Shown here in pieces: positions 1 through 11,021 of a DNA stretch of 64,000 nt. A model generated the notes under the pieces. That model saw only the letters and a program-made list of their open reading frames with translations, was not told the DNA's origin and made no database searches. The stretch spans positions 124,001-188,000 of the forward strand of contig QZCP01000057.1 in assembly GCA_003956705.1 (NCBI GenBank). The letters are read 5' to 3'. The position numbers and the translations under genes are program-made. The stretch's first letter is position 1. Each line of letters starts with the position of its first letter. Source of the DNA: Brevipalpus yothersi. Lineage: Eukaryota > Arthropoda > Arachnida > Trombidiformes > Tenuipalpidae.

Positions 1-187
1 TTGGATCGATTCACTTCGATCTGCCCGATTAATATGCCTTGTGTGTGCGTGTGTGTGCTTTGGATGTTCTTAGTTTGAAGGATTTGATCGCCATTCGATG
101 GTGTGTTGATAGTGCATTCTTGTTCTCGAATTTTATTTCAATTCATTGTTGTTAATGTGCATTTCGTTTCCATTTGTTTCCGAACAG

Positions 188-872
188 ATATTTATCTTCT
201 GACTCCGATGGTCCAGATCATTATGGTACACTGGACATAAATAGCAATGCAAACCAAAGAGAAATTAAGAATGCCTACTACAAATTGTCTAAACAGTATC
301 ATCCAGATCGAAATCCTGGTGCCGCAGATAAGTTTAGAAAAATTAATGAAGCCTACGAAGTGTTGAGCGACGTGGATTCTAGGCGAGATTATGATCGAAG
401 TCGAGCTGGTTGGAAAAATTTGCAAAAAGTTCCGCCAACACCTAAACCAACTGGATTCACGAAACCCACTAAATTAGATAAAGAAGATATAGCTAGAATG
501 TTTCGAGAACGGATGGCAAACAATCAGAAGAACGGTACAAGTGAAGATCGGACACGATTTACATCATGGCAAGAGAATACAACCACCCAACAAGGATTTT
601 CGGAAAATATGGCCTCTTCCACTCCTTTCAATGGACCCCTGCTCAGTGAAGAGACTCTTAATGATCGATCTAGACTCCGAAGAAGAAATAGTTCAGAACC
701 AGCAAATATTCCCGGAGCAGGTGGAAAACGAATAGAATTTCCTATTGATCCGAACGTTCTTGGAATGACAATTTTTGTCATAGTTGTAATATGTTTAGAT
801 GCAGGCGGATTTGGTCTCAATTATCCTTCTCTTACCGATTCGAAAGCAAAAGATGATCAAGCCAAGGATTGA
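188..872 (+). CDS. DnaJ homolog, DNAJC30-like J-domain membrane protein (last exon, 5' end missing)
   Basis: This is the last coding exon of a J-domain co-chaperone, about 228 residues, ending at a TGA. The exon opens after a splice acceptor at 186-187 in mid-codon. No in-frame ATG lies before it, so the start codon is on an upstream exon that I cannot place. A J domain begins about ten residues in, with the HPD motif inside KQYHPDRNP and the helix IV region ending in RRDYDRS. A polar Ser/Asn-rich linker follows, then one hydrophobic segment near the C-terminus (VLGMTIFVIVVICL) and a short charged tail. A single J domain, no G/F or zinc region and a C-terminal membrane anchor match DNAJC30, a mitochondrial inner-membrane protein linked to ATP synthase. 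Family level is confident; the ortholog call is less so. It converges on the hnRNP M-like gene. Confidence 0.8.
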
Positions 873-998
873 AGAGGAAAAATTTAAGACTACATCTCGA
901 TTTATTGCAACACGATGTATATCAAGCAATGTGAGAGAAATATTTTGTTTGCAGAAAAATGTTCTGATGAAGCCAATTACTGTTAATGTTAAATGTAA

Positions 999-1004
999 AA
1001 TAAA
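999..1004 (+). terminator. Poly(A) signal AATAAA of the J-domain gene
   Basis: An AATAAA hexamer lies about 127 nt after the stop codon of the J-domain gene and is the first one in that 3' region. The remaining stretch to 1434 holds no convincing ORF on either strand and is probably the 3' end of the convergent gene. Confidence 0.5.
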
Positions 1005-1434
1005 TGAAGTTTTTTTTCTTGAGAAACAAAGTCAGATGAGTACAAAGGTGAAATGGATCGAGCATAGAAGTGAACAAATAGTCATGTATATCCTAAAGTC
1101 TGATGAGGGTAGCAAAGTGAAAAAAAACACAGAATGATAAAGAAGGAGTAATTTTCCTACAATCAACACATAGACAGAGAAGAAACACCATCTTCTGCAA
1201 CAGGAATATCCATAATGAGAGAAGTATAGATAGACAAATATGGCCAGAAATACGGAACGGAGGATCCAAAATGAAACATGATGCAAAGATTAGGTTTTAT
1301 ATGAAAGATTGAATCAGAAAAAAATTTACGGTGTTGATAGATCGATGGAGAGAGAGGGAGAGAGTAGAACGAAGAGAGTAGAGTGAATGGAGGCCTGACT
1401 TTTGAAATTTTTTATCCCAGATGAAGGTAGACAA

Positions 1435-4107
1435 TCAGTAGTAGGGAGAAACCTCGATCACACGGTTATCGATTCGCATACCGTTCATTAGATCGATAGC
1501 TCTCTGAGCATCTCGCTCAGAGTGGTAGCGAACAATAGCTTGGCCGCGATTCTTAAGCTCTGCATAGCGAATCTCTCCAATTTCATGGAAACGATCTCTC
1601 AGGTTCTGCCAACTGAAGTTGATGGGTAGATTTCGCACCACTACCGTATCAGTAGCTACTTGGGGTGGTCGATATTTTTCTTCATGGAATTCCCTCTCAA
1701 TGAATGAATTGTAAGCTGGTAAATTAGAGGGATTGCCTGTATTAACTGTATTTGGGGCCTGTGGACCAGCACCGATACCCAAGGCTGGATTGACTCCAGG
1801 TATAGCTGAATTACCCACAGAAGCTGCGGCAGCTAAAAGATTTTGAGTTGATGGAGGTAGACCACCGAGACCTGCAGCAGCAGTGGTAGAACCTACAGGA
1901 AAATTTTGTTGTGGCCCTAAATTGCCCATCGACCTTTCACCAGGATTCACAACTCCTGGAATACCATAAGAAGCGGGAGCAGCGGACACTGCTTGACTGG
2001 TGGGCATGGGTGCAAGACCTTGCTGAGAAAGTGGCATTTGTGACAAATTGCCGGCAATATTAGCTGCAAGAGAACCGAATGTATTCATAGCTGGATTTGA
2101 TGGAGGAATTGGTTGTTGTGGTGGAGGTTGAACAGGAGGAACGGCAACCGCAGCTGCCCCTATGGAAGAGTTAAGTAGACTTTTACTGATGTTCAAAGGC
2201 TGACCTCCGATTCCAAGACCTTTACCGACACCTTCAAGACCTGCAGGAAGCTTGGAAGGCAGGACTTCGGGCATCTCTTCGCATTCATATTTGTCCATTC
2301 GAATGCTCATTGGTCGACCGTACAATTTCTGATTATGAAACATGGAAATCGCCTGCACTGCTTCAACTGGATGCTCAAATTCAACAGTACCGTGGCCTTT
2401 ACTGGTTCCATTTGAATCTGTGTACAATCGAACCCTTAGAACCTTCCCTGCCAAGCGGAAAATTTCTTCCAACTTTTTTTCTCCAACTTTGAAATCAAGA
2501 TTTGCAACAAAAATCCGGTTGTTCAAAGGACCTGTAATACCGAGACTTTCCAGAAACTGAGGGCTCAGACCATAGGTAGTATAATTGGCTCCAGAATTCA
2601 TGGAATATCCTGGCCTATCATACATCATATCTCGATCTCTATTGTCACGGTCTCTTTCCTTCTCTCTTTTGTTGGATGGCAATATAAGCCGCCCATATTG
2701 GTCTCGTTCACAGTCAAGATCTTCTTTCACAACTAATTCCCGGTTTCTGAAATTGAATCTGTGGAGAGTATCGATAGCTATCTTTGCAGATGCGGCGTCC
2801 TGTGGAATTAAGGCATCAGAATTGTCAACCAGAATGGAACAGAACAACGAGAACCGACGGAAGAAGAAAAGAAGAGAAAAGAAGAATACAATGAGATGCG
2901 ATTGAGGATACAACGGAAAAAGTATGCAAAAATGAATTGAAGGCGAGAAAAGCGATCCAAGGATTAGCAAGAATGAATGAATGACCAAAATCTAGAAACA
3001 AAGCTGAAATTCAGATAAGAATGAGAGTGAGAGACCAAAAGGCGTTCCGGAGAGAGGAAAAAAATGTGGTCAACCATGAAAACCGCTGTAAAAAAGAAAG
3101 AAAGAGCAAAACCCATTTCTATTCTAGAGAGGCAGAAAAGATCAATAAAATGAGGGGTGACCAAAGGGAGAAAATGGAGAGAGAAGTGAAACCACAGAGA
3201 GAGAATGGAGCATCGGATGGTTGAAAAATTTTTTCCCATGATCATCATCTTGAACAGATCCAAGGTAGAGAGAGAGAAGGGAAGAGACACTCTGGAACCA
3301 TATATCGAATTCAGCTAAGCGAAAATCTTGTGTGAAAATTGTATAAAATATACATGAAAAAAAAGAAATGAATCTGTACACGTCAAAAAGTAGAAGCTGT
3401 TCTGATCAGCGAACATTATGCGCGGCTCTTCCATCTATCTTGAATCTTTCTCCATCTCCATTGAACACAGGAAAACATCATCATCATGATCCGCCGGTAA
3501 AGAATGGTAGACAAAAAGAACAGGACACAGAAAAAATAGAAACCAAATAGACGATGAAAATGGCAAATGAATCAAAACAATGTGATTTTTAGGAAAGAAA
3601 ATGGAACCAACAATCCAAATGATGATGTCTACTCTATACCAAATGGTAAAAATTATGTATCCAGAGTCTCTCTCTTCATTAACCACCTTATACACACTCA
3701 CTGTATACATAGACACACACACAGACAGCTTACTCTGGCTTACTTACCGTAAATTCAACAAGACCACAGCCTCTTGATTGACCTTTTTCATCTTCAAACA
3801 ATTGACAATACACCACATTGCCTACTTTCTCGCGAAATAGATCTTTCAAATCGGACCATTTCACATCGAAAGCCACATTGGCCACATATACTCGACGTGA
3901 TACTTTACTTTCGGGACGATGATTATTGCGATCAATTGGTGATCGAGATCTTCGCCTACCGCGTACAGCATTGGCATTACGATTTCGATCATCACTCTTC
4001 TTGTCACCTTCATTCATCATCGATGAATTACCATTATTATTATTAGCATTATTATTATTAATATTGGCCGCACCAGTACGATTGTCCATATCGGTCATCA
4101 TCATCAT
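1435..4107 (-). CDS. hnRNP M-like RNA-binding protein with three RRMs
   Basis: Two exons, 4107-3748 and 2799-1435, join in phase 0 across a 948-nt intron with a GGTAAGTAAG donor and a TTCCACAG acceptor. They give 574 residues from the first ATG of an ATG-ATG-ATG-ATG run. RRM1 (about residues 71-150) is split by the intron just after GCGLVEFT and resembles hnRNP M RRM1 (FDVKW..LKDL..EKVG). RRM2 (about 214-290) holds RIFVANLDF and GHGTVEFEH. RRM3 (about 502-574) ends the protein at VIEVSPYY. Between RRM2 and RRM3 is a Gly/Pro/Asn/Ala-rich low-complexity linker. The N-terminus has Asn runs and an Arg/Ser stretch (RGRRRSRSP). This is the order of hnRNP M, MYEF2 and Drosophila rumpelstiltskin, which act in nuclear pre-mRNA splicing and mRNA localisation. 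The N-terminus may be longer (see 4207-4763). Confidence 0.88.
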
Positions 4108-4206
4108 TTTGTTAAATTCAAGTGAATTCACAATCCTATTAAAACAATATATTTTGATTCTGATCGTAATAATAATAAATTGAAATCATAACATAATTTC
4201 TCAAAC

Positions 4207-4763
4207 CTTGTTGGAAGCTTTTCTTTTCTTTTCTCTTTCTCTTCACAATATCCATCCAGTGGCGCGCTTTTCAAATACACTTTCTTTTGGCCTCTTCTTC
4301 TTCTCTTTTTTCTGTGACCTTTTCCTCCGTTTCTTCGCTTTTTATCATTCTTATTATCTTTTTGAACATTTTGAACATTTCGAAATTGTTTGATTTGCAA
4401 ATCAATGGAATGAATTTCATTTCTACTGGGTAAATAGTTTTGTTTAGATGAATTGGATTGTTGTGATGGTGTTTCTTGGGAGAATTCTGAGGATTTCTCG
4501 GCGTTTTCTGTTGCAAGTATGCTTTTCTCGAGATTTTTGTCCTGAAAATTGCTTAATCTGGAATCGTTAACGTTTTGTTGATGTCTGATTAGTTTTTCCA
4601 TCTTTGATTCATCTTTTGTGGCTGAACGAATGTTTGATTCGAGTGAATTGAGTGGCTGTTTGGAGGAGTCAAAAGAGGCTGAGATTTGTAGGTCACGTTC
4701 TTGTGTAGATACACTTTTTTCAAGGGTTTTGTCTTGACAAATACTTTGCAGAAACTCTGTCAT
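4207..4763 (-). CDS. Candidate upstream coding exon of the hnRNP M-like gene, or a separate small gene
   Basis: An ATG at 4763 opens 185 codons without a stop. At 4206 a CAAG/GTTTGAG donor begins a 71-nt intron ending in TTTTAATAG at 4136. Splicing there joins in frame into the hnRNP M-like reading frame upstream of its ATG run, giving a 769-residue protein. The encoded segment is polar, with a loosely repeated QDKxLEKS motif (two copies) and a strongly basic tract (RKKRRRRGQKK) that could be a nuclear signal. Without the splice the ORF runs to a TGA at 4128. I do not recognise it in any family. Either it is a lineage-specific N-terminal extension, or an upstream ORF or separate gene whose junction fits by chance (1 in 3). 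Confidence 0.4.
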
Positions 4764-5413
4764 CTTGAGGAAGGCTCATGGTGTCTTGAAGGAATCGTTT
4801 TTCAGCCTCTAATCACCACTAAATTGATTTTAATCAGATGGTTTTTGAGAGAATTTAACTGGAAAACTAATCAGATAAGATCAAAAAATCGAATAGAACA
4901 GACTATATAGCATCATTCAATATCTAATGAATGTCTCAATTTTTCAACGAAAAGGTCATTTGTTGCCTTCCAACCAATCAGATACTAATCTGTGTCCAAG
5001 TTTTGAGTGACGATGCTTATGAATGAATGAATTTTTTTCCCAATAAATGAACATCTTGATTGGAACGCTCTTTCCAATTGAATCTGATAGAAGTTTGCGT
5101 CATCCATCCAATTCGTAGTAGATTAACGATTTTTTGGTTGGTTGATCTAAATATTAGTAATCTTCAATATATCTCTGAAAATAGGAAGCTAAATGACGAA
5201 TGACATGAAACAACCTGATTTGATAAAATTTTTTCATTCACACAGCATTATCCACTCAAAAATTATCTTTAACACAAACTCACATAAGATAAGCGATTTA
5301 GAAAGTTTATAAGGCTGTTTGAGAAATGATTTTATCCAATTTGAGTTGAAATCATTAGAATTAATACAATAAATTAATGAGGATTAATACATGTGGTTCG
5401 ATTTGAATTGGAA
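4764..5413. other. Intergenic, nothing recognised
   Basis: An AT-rich stretch with stops in all frames and no repeat longer than a few units. It could contain the promoter of the hnRNP M-like gene. Confidence 0.4.
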
Positions 5414-5605
5414 TCATAAAAAAATTGTCGGTCGTCGACATGAGATGATACTCGGTCTTGCTGCCACCGGATTTTGAAATATTTTATTCCGTGGATCACA
5501 ACAGCATTCGCAACACAAGCAATTCCATAGGCAACATGCGACCAGCCAGCACATTACCAAAAGTAGACAAATTCCTATGATCACATAGATGGTCAAACTT
5601 TCGAA
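5414..5605 (-). CDS. Possible 63-residue Cys-rich single-pass membrane protein
   Basis: The ORF starts at an ATG at 5605 and ends at a TGA at 5414. It has one strong hydrophobic segment at about residues 5-30 (IYVIIGICLLLVMCWLVACC) that runs straight into a dense cysteine cluster (CLCCECCCDP), followed by a basic, Pro-containing tail. That layout suits a small palmitoylated membrane protein with its C-terminus in the cytosol, but I know no family match. The frame stays open 27 codons upstream without an ATG, so an upstream exon is possible. Confidence 0.35.
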   Translation of the reverse strand, partial: FESLTIYVIIGICLLLVMCWLVACCLWNCLCCECCCDPRNKIFQNPVAARPSIISCRRPTIFL

Positions 5606-6554
5606 CATAATCAAAATTCCAGTTTGGGACCTCCGAAAAAAAACTTTGCTCACAAAAGCAATATACACACCATCTGACCGGTACAAGCTTGTGTATTGAT
5701 GAACATCAAATCAATCAGAATCAGCTTTGTCACTGTTTGTCCTTCGTCATCTTTCCATGAGAATAATACTGACAAGCCTCATGGTGAAGGAAGCCGATCA
5801 GTTTCAGTGACACACCAACAGCCCTATTAACAAGTCATTTTACATCTGATTTTATTTCCCAATGGTAACTGCAATTGGATTTCTCATGTCTCTCTCTCTC
5901 TCTCTTCCCTTCTCATTTGATGTCTATTCATATTTTTTTTATTGCAAATGTATAATCAACTTCGATACAGCTAATTAAACGGCCTCAGGTTGCCTTCCGG
6001 TTCCCATAAATTGATCAAAGTCCAGGCTCAGTGTTCCGGATGAAATCAGATCGAGTCTGAATTGCTGATCAAATCGTGAGGGTGTGAAACATTTCTTGAG
6101 GCGAAAGTATTTGATTCAAAGATAATCAGTAAAGACTGAAAAATAGTAAGAAAAAAAGTTTGGGCCTGCCATGTTATATAATCGTAATACTTAGCCAAGA
6201 AATACATTTACTTTGACCAACGGAAACCCGGAACGAAGATAAAGGAAGAAAGAGAGAGAGAGAGAGAAGAAAAAGTATGCGAAAATAAAAAGGATTGATT
6301 GTATCCAAATCAGGTGTGATTTGAATGAAAATAGTTGAACGAACTCAGTTGAATGAAAGTGAATCGTTTTTGGCTTGATTTAGGACCTGAGTGAGCCTTA
6401 AAACCGCACTCTCACTTCTTTTCAGGTCATTTTGAGCGCCATCATCGTTCTGTACGATTGCATTCCATATCAGATGATTTTGGTCGCAAATCTGAGAACT
6501 ATTACAACTTTATTTTGAAGATACTTAATGTGATCGACCAATAGTAGTGACACA
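5606..6554. other. Intergenic, with short CT/GA tracts
   Basis: Non-coding as far as I can see. It holds short (CT)n at about 5890-5905 and (AG)n at about 6250-6266. It presumably contains the promoter of the lysozyme gene, but no convincing TATA box is visible. Confidence 0.4.
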
Positions 6555-7324
6555 ATGTTCAAATTTGTCCCAGGAATCGCGATGATTCTAATTTTCAGCA
6601 TTCCTAGTATGGAATCTGTCGAAATTTTGGTCGATGGCAAAAGTCTGGATGACGATTGTCTTCGGTGTATTTGTGTGGTGAGTTTTACAGCCAATTCATA
6701 TTGATAATTGATTTGCTGCTGGTAATTATTCATCATCATTGGGAAAAAAAGTTATCACCTTCATCAAAACCCATTGTTTGTGTGTGTGTGTGTGACGATG
6801 ATGATTATCTTCATCATCTTAATTACGATTTGAATGGTATTTTTATGCCCACTCTTTCATCCGATTCTAGGCAAGTTCCGAATGTGATGATCATGTTCGA
6901 TGCCATACCGAAGGCCAAGATGAATATTATTGTGGACCTTTCCAATTATCTCGGGATTATTGGACAGCTTCTGGTGCTCCTGGCAGCGATCCCAAGAATC
7001 CAATGGGTAAGTGAAATACTTTTTCAATCCAAAAAACAATTTTTATTTCGATCCCATTTGCTTAATCGCAAATCCAAATCTTCTTTATCAGATTTCGAAG
7101 AATGTGCGAATAATATTCATTGCGCCATAAAAACTGTGAATCAATATCTGAAATTGAAACAAGAGGATTGTGACAGAGATGGTCTTATTACATGTCAAGA
7201 TTATGCTTTAATCCACAAATTTGGTCCTAACAAATGCATGGAAAAAGAACTTTACGAACGAAGTAAATTCTGGACTCGATTTGATAACTGTTTTTCACGT
7301 GAGAATACAACTTTCAGTGCTTAA
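6555..7324 (+). CDS. Invertebrate (i-type) lysozyme / destabilase family, probably catalytically altered
   Basis: Three exons, 6555-6677, 6871-7006 and 7092-7324, join in frame to 163 residues with introns of phase 0 and phase 1. Residues 1-21 look like a signal peptide (FKFVPGIAMILIFSIPSMES). The mature part carries family hallmarks in order: CLRCIC, the CGPFQLSRDYW block, an ECANNIHCAIKTVNQYL block, the DRDGLITCQDYALIHKFGPNKC block and many paired cysteines. i-type lysozymes are secreted muramidases used in digestion and defence; some members have isopeptidase activity. In active members a Glu sits three residues after CIC, inside an ESxC motif. Here the spacing to the next Cys is kept but the position is Ser (CICVASSEC). 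The second acid, an Asp shortly after the next Cys-His, appears to be Glu (CHTEGQ). The family call is firm; loss of muramidase activity is inferred. Confidence 0.88.
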
Positions 7325-8196
7325 AACAGCCTAAAAATGAAAGTAGCATTTTCATTTTTATTTTTTAATGAAAACCATATTTATTCCCCATTCTCGTCTC
7401 ATTAATTCGTTATCAAAATTTTGTGGTGTTTTTCGATGTCAATAGCAATGTAATTTGAGAATATCTCTCTCCTGGAACTTGGAATTTAGGAGAGAGACAT
7501 TGATGAGCCTCAAATCTTTGTTTTTTGAATTAAATCCTATCCTTGAATTCCTTGTTTTGATCGAGAACTCGTGTAAGGAGAATTGAATTGAGAATCTCTC
7601 GTGCTGTATTGGTATCACGAAAGCTTCTCCTCCCAATAAGGAAAAAATTGCTCCATCCACTGAATTATTTGAAAACAATTTGCTATAGTATTCTCTTACA
7701 TTGGTAAAAGCAAAGGGATCATGATCGATTTATTCAGAGAGAACAGTGATTATTCTGTGACTCATATTGATTGAATTTCAAATCTACTAGTTCATTTGAA
7801 ATCTTTTGGATTCTGTCGAGTAAATCTTTGTCTGACTGTTTGGAATATGGAATATAGAAACTTTTCAGGTGTAGAACAAGGTTTTTTATTTTTTTTTCAT
7901 GACTAAAAGCATTAATAAATGTCAAAAAATTAACTAACAAAATCATTGCTGTTGCATGTTTCGGTAGAGAATATCGAGAGAGAATAACTGTGATTCAACA
8001 TGGAATATTCTCAATAACCTTGTCAATTCTCCTGAAAAGAATCAATGCAGTGATGTCTTCTCACTTTATTATTAATGTCAATGTCAATCAGCTTTCGAAT
8101 AAATTCGATGGTGAAATTTTCAATCTTTTTCTACATCCTAATGAATGATTATTACTTCTGTATTGCTAATTTCGAGGCAAGAATTTTCGTCCATTT
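7325..8196. other. Intergenic between lysozyme and receptor-like gene
   Basis: No AATAAA is visible close to the lysozyme stop. The minus strand has two short open frames (7439-7678 and 7734-7946). Only the second starts with ATG and is listed separately. Confidence 0.35.
7734..7946 (-). CDS. Possible small secreted protein, 70 residues, unidentified
   Basis: An ATG at 7946 opens a frame whose first 15 residues are hydrophobic (ILLVNFLTFINAFS), like a short signal peptide. A Lys-, Asp- and Asn-rich remainder follows. The TGA stop overlaps an AATAAA (CTGAATAAATC), which would act as poly(A) signal only if the true end lies further on. I recognise no family, and chance is a serious alternative in AT-rich DNA. 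Confidence 0.22.
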   Translation of the reverse strand: MILLVNFLTFINAFSHEKKIKNLVLHLKSFYIPYSKQSDKDLLDRIQKISNELVDLKFNQYESQNNHCSL

Positions 8197-9613
8197 ATGC
8201 AGACAATTCTTCTCAAGGACAGCAGAATATTCAAACAAAAAATGGTCAGAAGAATGGATAAGTATATTAGTTATTTTTTCAGTTCCATGAAACTAAAAAA
8301 AGTGCCATCCGACATCAATAGACTTTTAGATTATGATGTCAAAATGCAATTGTTCGAATCTGGAGCTCTTCATTCCTCTTGGCTGGACGATTCGAAGGAA
8401 GTTTTCTATGATGAATATCAATTTGGTCTTCAAATTATTTGTGCTATTAGTATTTCTCGATGGATTATCAGTGTCATCGTACGGAACAAACATTTGGCTC
8501 TTCAAATGGCTGATTCATCAGTCCTTTTCGGAGATGCATGGCTATTCGTCGAATTTATTATGTTGATCTTATTTTCACCCAAATTCATTGAACGATATTT
8601 ACCAAAATGTGATCGAAACAGTACTGGATGGTTGAAATATTATTTTGAGCCACTCACAATTGAACAAAAGTTCTTGCAACGCTGGCTAACTATTCGGAAA
8701 TGGATTAATTATGTTTATCTGTTCAATTGGTCAGGTTATTATGTTATCATTCTACTGTTGAACATGATTCTTCTCGTCTTTCCGCCTATTTTTTTCCTTT
8801 CATCAGATCATTCTCTTTCGATTGCAATAATGGTATCATTTCTGTCCCTTATTTGCACGATGACCACTTTGCGTCGTTATTTTGTAAATATTTTCATCTT
8901 CCAAAGCTATTCCATCTTGTCCATGTTTCAATTGGAAAAATCAATCCACGATTTTCGACTACTTGGAACGCTCAAGAATCCAACGTCCAACGAAATTATT
9001 CCCTCTATGAGTCAATATTTGCTGAAAGTCAAAGAAATCACTCATGCCAATAAAATTATCTCAGTTTTCGGAGGATCGACATATATGACAGGATTTTTTG
9101 CCTCAGCTCTTTGTTTTTTCGTTAGTTTCCTGATGAATGCAAAAGTAAACACCAAAATAGCTTTTGGAGTGATTTTAATCGCAGCTCTAGTGGAAGGTGT
9201 CATCTCGACTAGTATGGTTCCATGGATTTGCTTCAAACCAGTAAGTATATGATAGAATTTCTCCTTCAAATGATTGATTAAGAACTTTTCATTCTATCTC
9301 AAGGATTCCGAAATTCAACAGCAAATCAAAAAGTTATTATCAAGAAGAGAACTTTCATTCAGAATGAAATTAAAATTAGATGATCTTTTGGACTCAATGG
9401 AGAAAAGGCCTGTCGGTTTTAAATGTTTTGAATTCTTCGATTTCACTCTTTTAACTTTGATAATGGTGAGGCAAAGTTTTCCATGATCTAGATATCTGAT
9501 AGATTCTCTATCCTTTTCCTAATTTTCTCTCAAAAAATATTTCCTTTTCTTTTCCGAAGACTTTACTTGAGTTGGGATCAATGCTGATGCTTCTTGTTTC
9601 AAGTATCCGTTGA
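8197..9613 (+). CDS. Gustatory-receptor-like seven-transmembrane protein
   Basis: Three exons, 8197-9240, 9304-9465 and 9560-9613, join through two phase-0 introns (donors GTAAGT and GTGAGG) to 419 residues. I count seven hydrophobic segments: near FGLQIICAISISRWIISVIV, WLFVEFIMLILF, YYVIILLLNMILLVFPPIFF, SIAIMVSFLSLICTM, YMTGFFASALCFFVSFLM, IAFGVILIAALVEGVI and the terminal LLELGSMLMLLV. The long Lys-rich intracellular loop before the last helix, and a last helix encoded after a phase-0 intron, follow the arthropod gustatory-receptor plan of ligand-gated cation channels in chemosensory neurons. The usual TYxxxxxQF motif in the last helix is not recognisable. The start is the first ATG of the frame; a methionine 16 codons further on is possible. 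AATAAA at 9912-9917 may be its poly(A) signal. Confidence 0.6.
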
Positions 9614-10678
9614 AGGTTTTCTATTACCATGAAAACATGCAAAAATTCGATTTTTGGTACATGGTTAACAGAACTCTTCAGACAAGAAAGTCCTGGACTC
9701 AGTAATCGATGAATCAGGTAAATCCTCTCTTGAAAAAAGAACAAATATCTCAATATAGCCAGCTTCGAATCGTAATTGATGCTAATGAACTCAATTTATG
9801 ATTTTTAATCATTTTATAAGCAGAAAAATCTGCCAAAACTTCGTGTAACTATAATGACTGCAAAAATCAACCGTGTGAAGCTACATGGTTCATTCATCGA
9901 ACTTATATCGGAATAAAATTATACTACACTCATTGTGGCATTGTTGAGCATTATTCACCCAATTTCCATGATTTGATATGGCTTCAAATATAGTTCTGAT
10001 TGAAAATTTTTCATCTTGTAGGACTGTTATTTGTGCACTTCCTCAATATTGCTATTATTATGGAGTTCTTCTGTTCGGTAGCGTTGAAAGCCGAAAATTT
10101 GGAAGACGAAAAATTTGATCTTTTAATCGTTAAATAATGTTTTTTGAATAGAATTTTTCGAAAGATGGCAGTAAATAGTTCATAGTTTCACATGAATCGA
10201 AAAAATGACAAGCTTTTATGTATTTTTAGAGTTCGCTGACTGGAAATTCTCGGTGAAAAGTGGCGGGATATTTATAGATCAGAATCTTTATTTTTCCTCT
10301 CGGGTTGCACTCATTGGAAAAGGAAGGAAAGAATAGTGAATATTAGAATTAGAGAAAGTAGAAAGAGAGAGAATAATATTGGGAAAGAGTGGTGTATATG
10401 TGTATGTAGTGTCTAATAATGTCTACATTCTTTCTTCAGAATATTGATATTGATACTTTTGACAATTGAATCGTCTCGATTGTGCTCAACTAAATTTGTA
10501 ATCGGTGGCATTCGTTCATCATCATCATACTATTTTTTCCTCTCTTCTCTTCGAAAAATATTGCTTCTTTCCCAAGTGCATGCTCATTTACTTTGATTTG
10601 TTTTGTCTACTCTTTATCGTTGGATGATTTTTTTTCCTCTTTTCGTGGATGATCATTCACAATCCATGACCATACTCA
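9614..10678. other. 3' flank of receptor-like gene and 5' flank of twitchin
   Basis: No convincing coding region. A splice-like acceptor followed by a short open stretch lies near 10020-10078, but I see no partner exon. The last 300 bp before 10679 are pyrimidine-rich and may be the upstream promoter or 5' untranslated region of twitchin. Confidence 0.35.
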
Positions 10679-11021
10679 ATGAGCCGTAAACGTAGCTCAG
10701 ATGAATTGTTGTCGAGTGATATTCCGCCAACTTTTACCAAGAAGCCCAGAATACGGGAAGAAGATGATGGCAATCGTTTGGTGTTCGAGTGTCAATTGAT
10801 TTCATCACCCAGGCCACAGATCACTTGGTATAAGGAGGATGAAAAAATTGACACCACTTCCGAAACACGAGTTGAGCCTCGTATTTTGGAGGTTGGTCCC
10901 AATAAGTATCTGGTATCATTGGAACTTAACGATGTGATTGAAACAGATTCCGGTGTTTATCGAGTGAAGGCGAAAAATAAGCAAGGCGAAGTTTCGGCTT
11001 CGATTAATTTAAATTTTACTC
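10679..11021 (+). CDS. Twitchin candidate first coding exon (extra N-terminal Ig domain)
   Basis: The ATG at 10679 starts MSRKRSSDELLSSD, then an Ig domain (PPTFTKKPRIREEDDG ... GVYRVKAKNKQGE). The exon ends with a CTC/GTAAGT donor in phase 1. It resembles the next Ig exon at 14711 closely (PPTF.KKP.IR.EDDG), which suggests domain duplication. No in-frame ATG upstream looks better, but an acceptor overlapping the ATG cannot be excluded. Confidence 0.75.

Noticed and set aside
799..1137. 112-codon plus ORF overlapping the J-domain gene end
   Set aside because: It overlaps the C-terminal coding sequence and 3' untranslated region, has no domain and contains the AATAAA of the upstream gene.
2585..2905. 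106-codon plus ORF opposite the hnRNP M-like exon
   Set aside because: Shadow of the RRM gene on the other strand; the Arg/Ser composition reflects the antisense of Arg/Asp/Glu codons.
6656..7324. 222-codon plus ORF over the lysozyme
   Set aside because: It reads through two introns and frame-shifts across exon 2. The three-exon lysozyme model explains the region.
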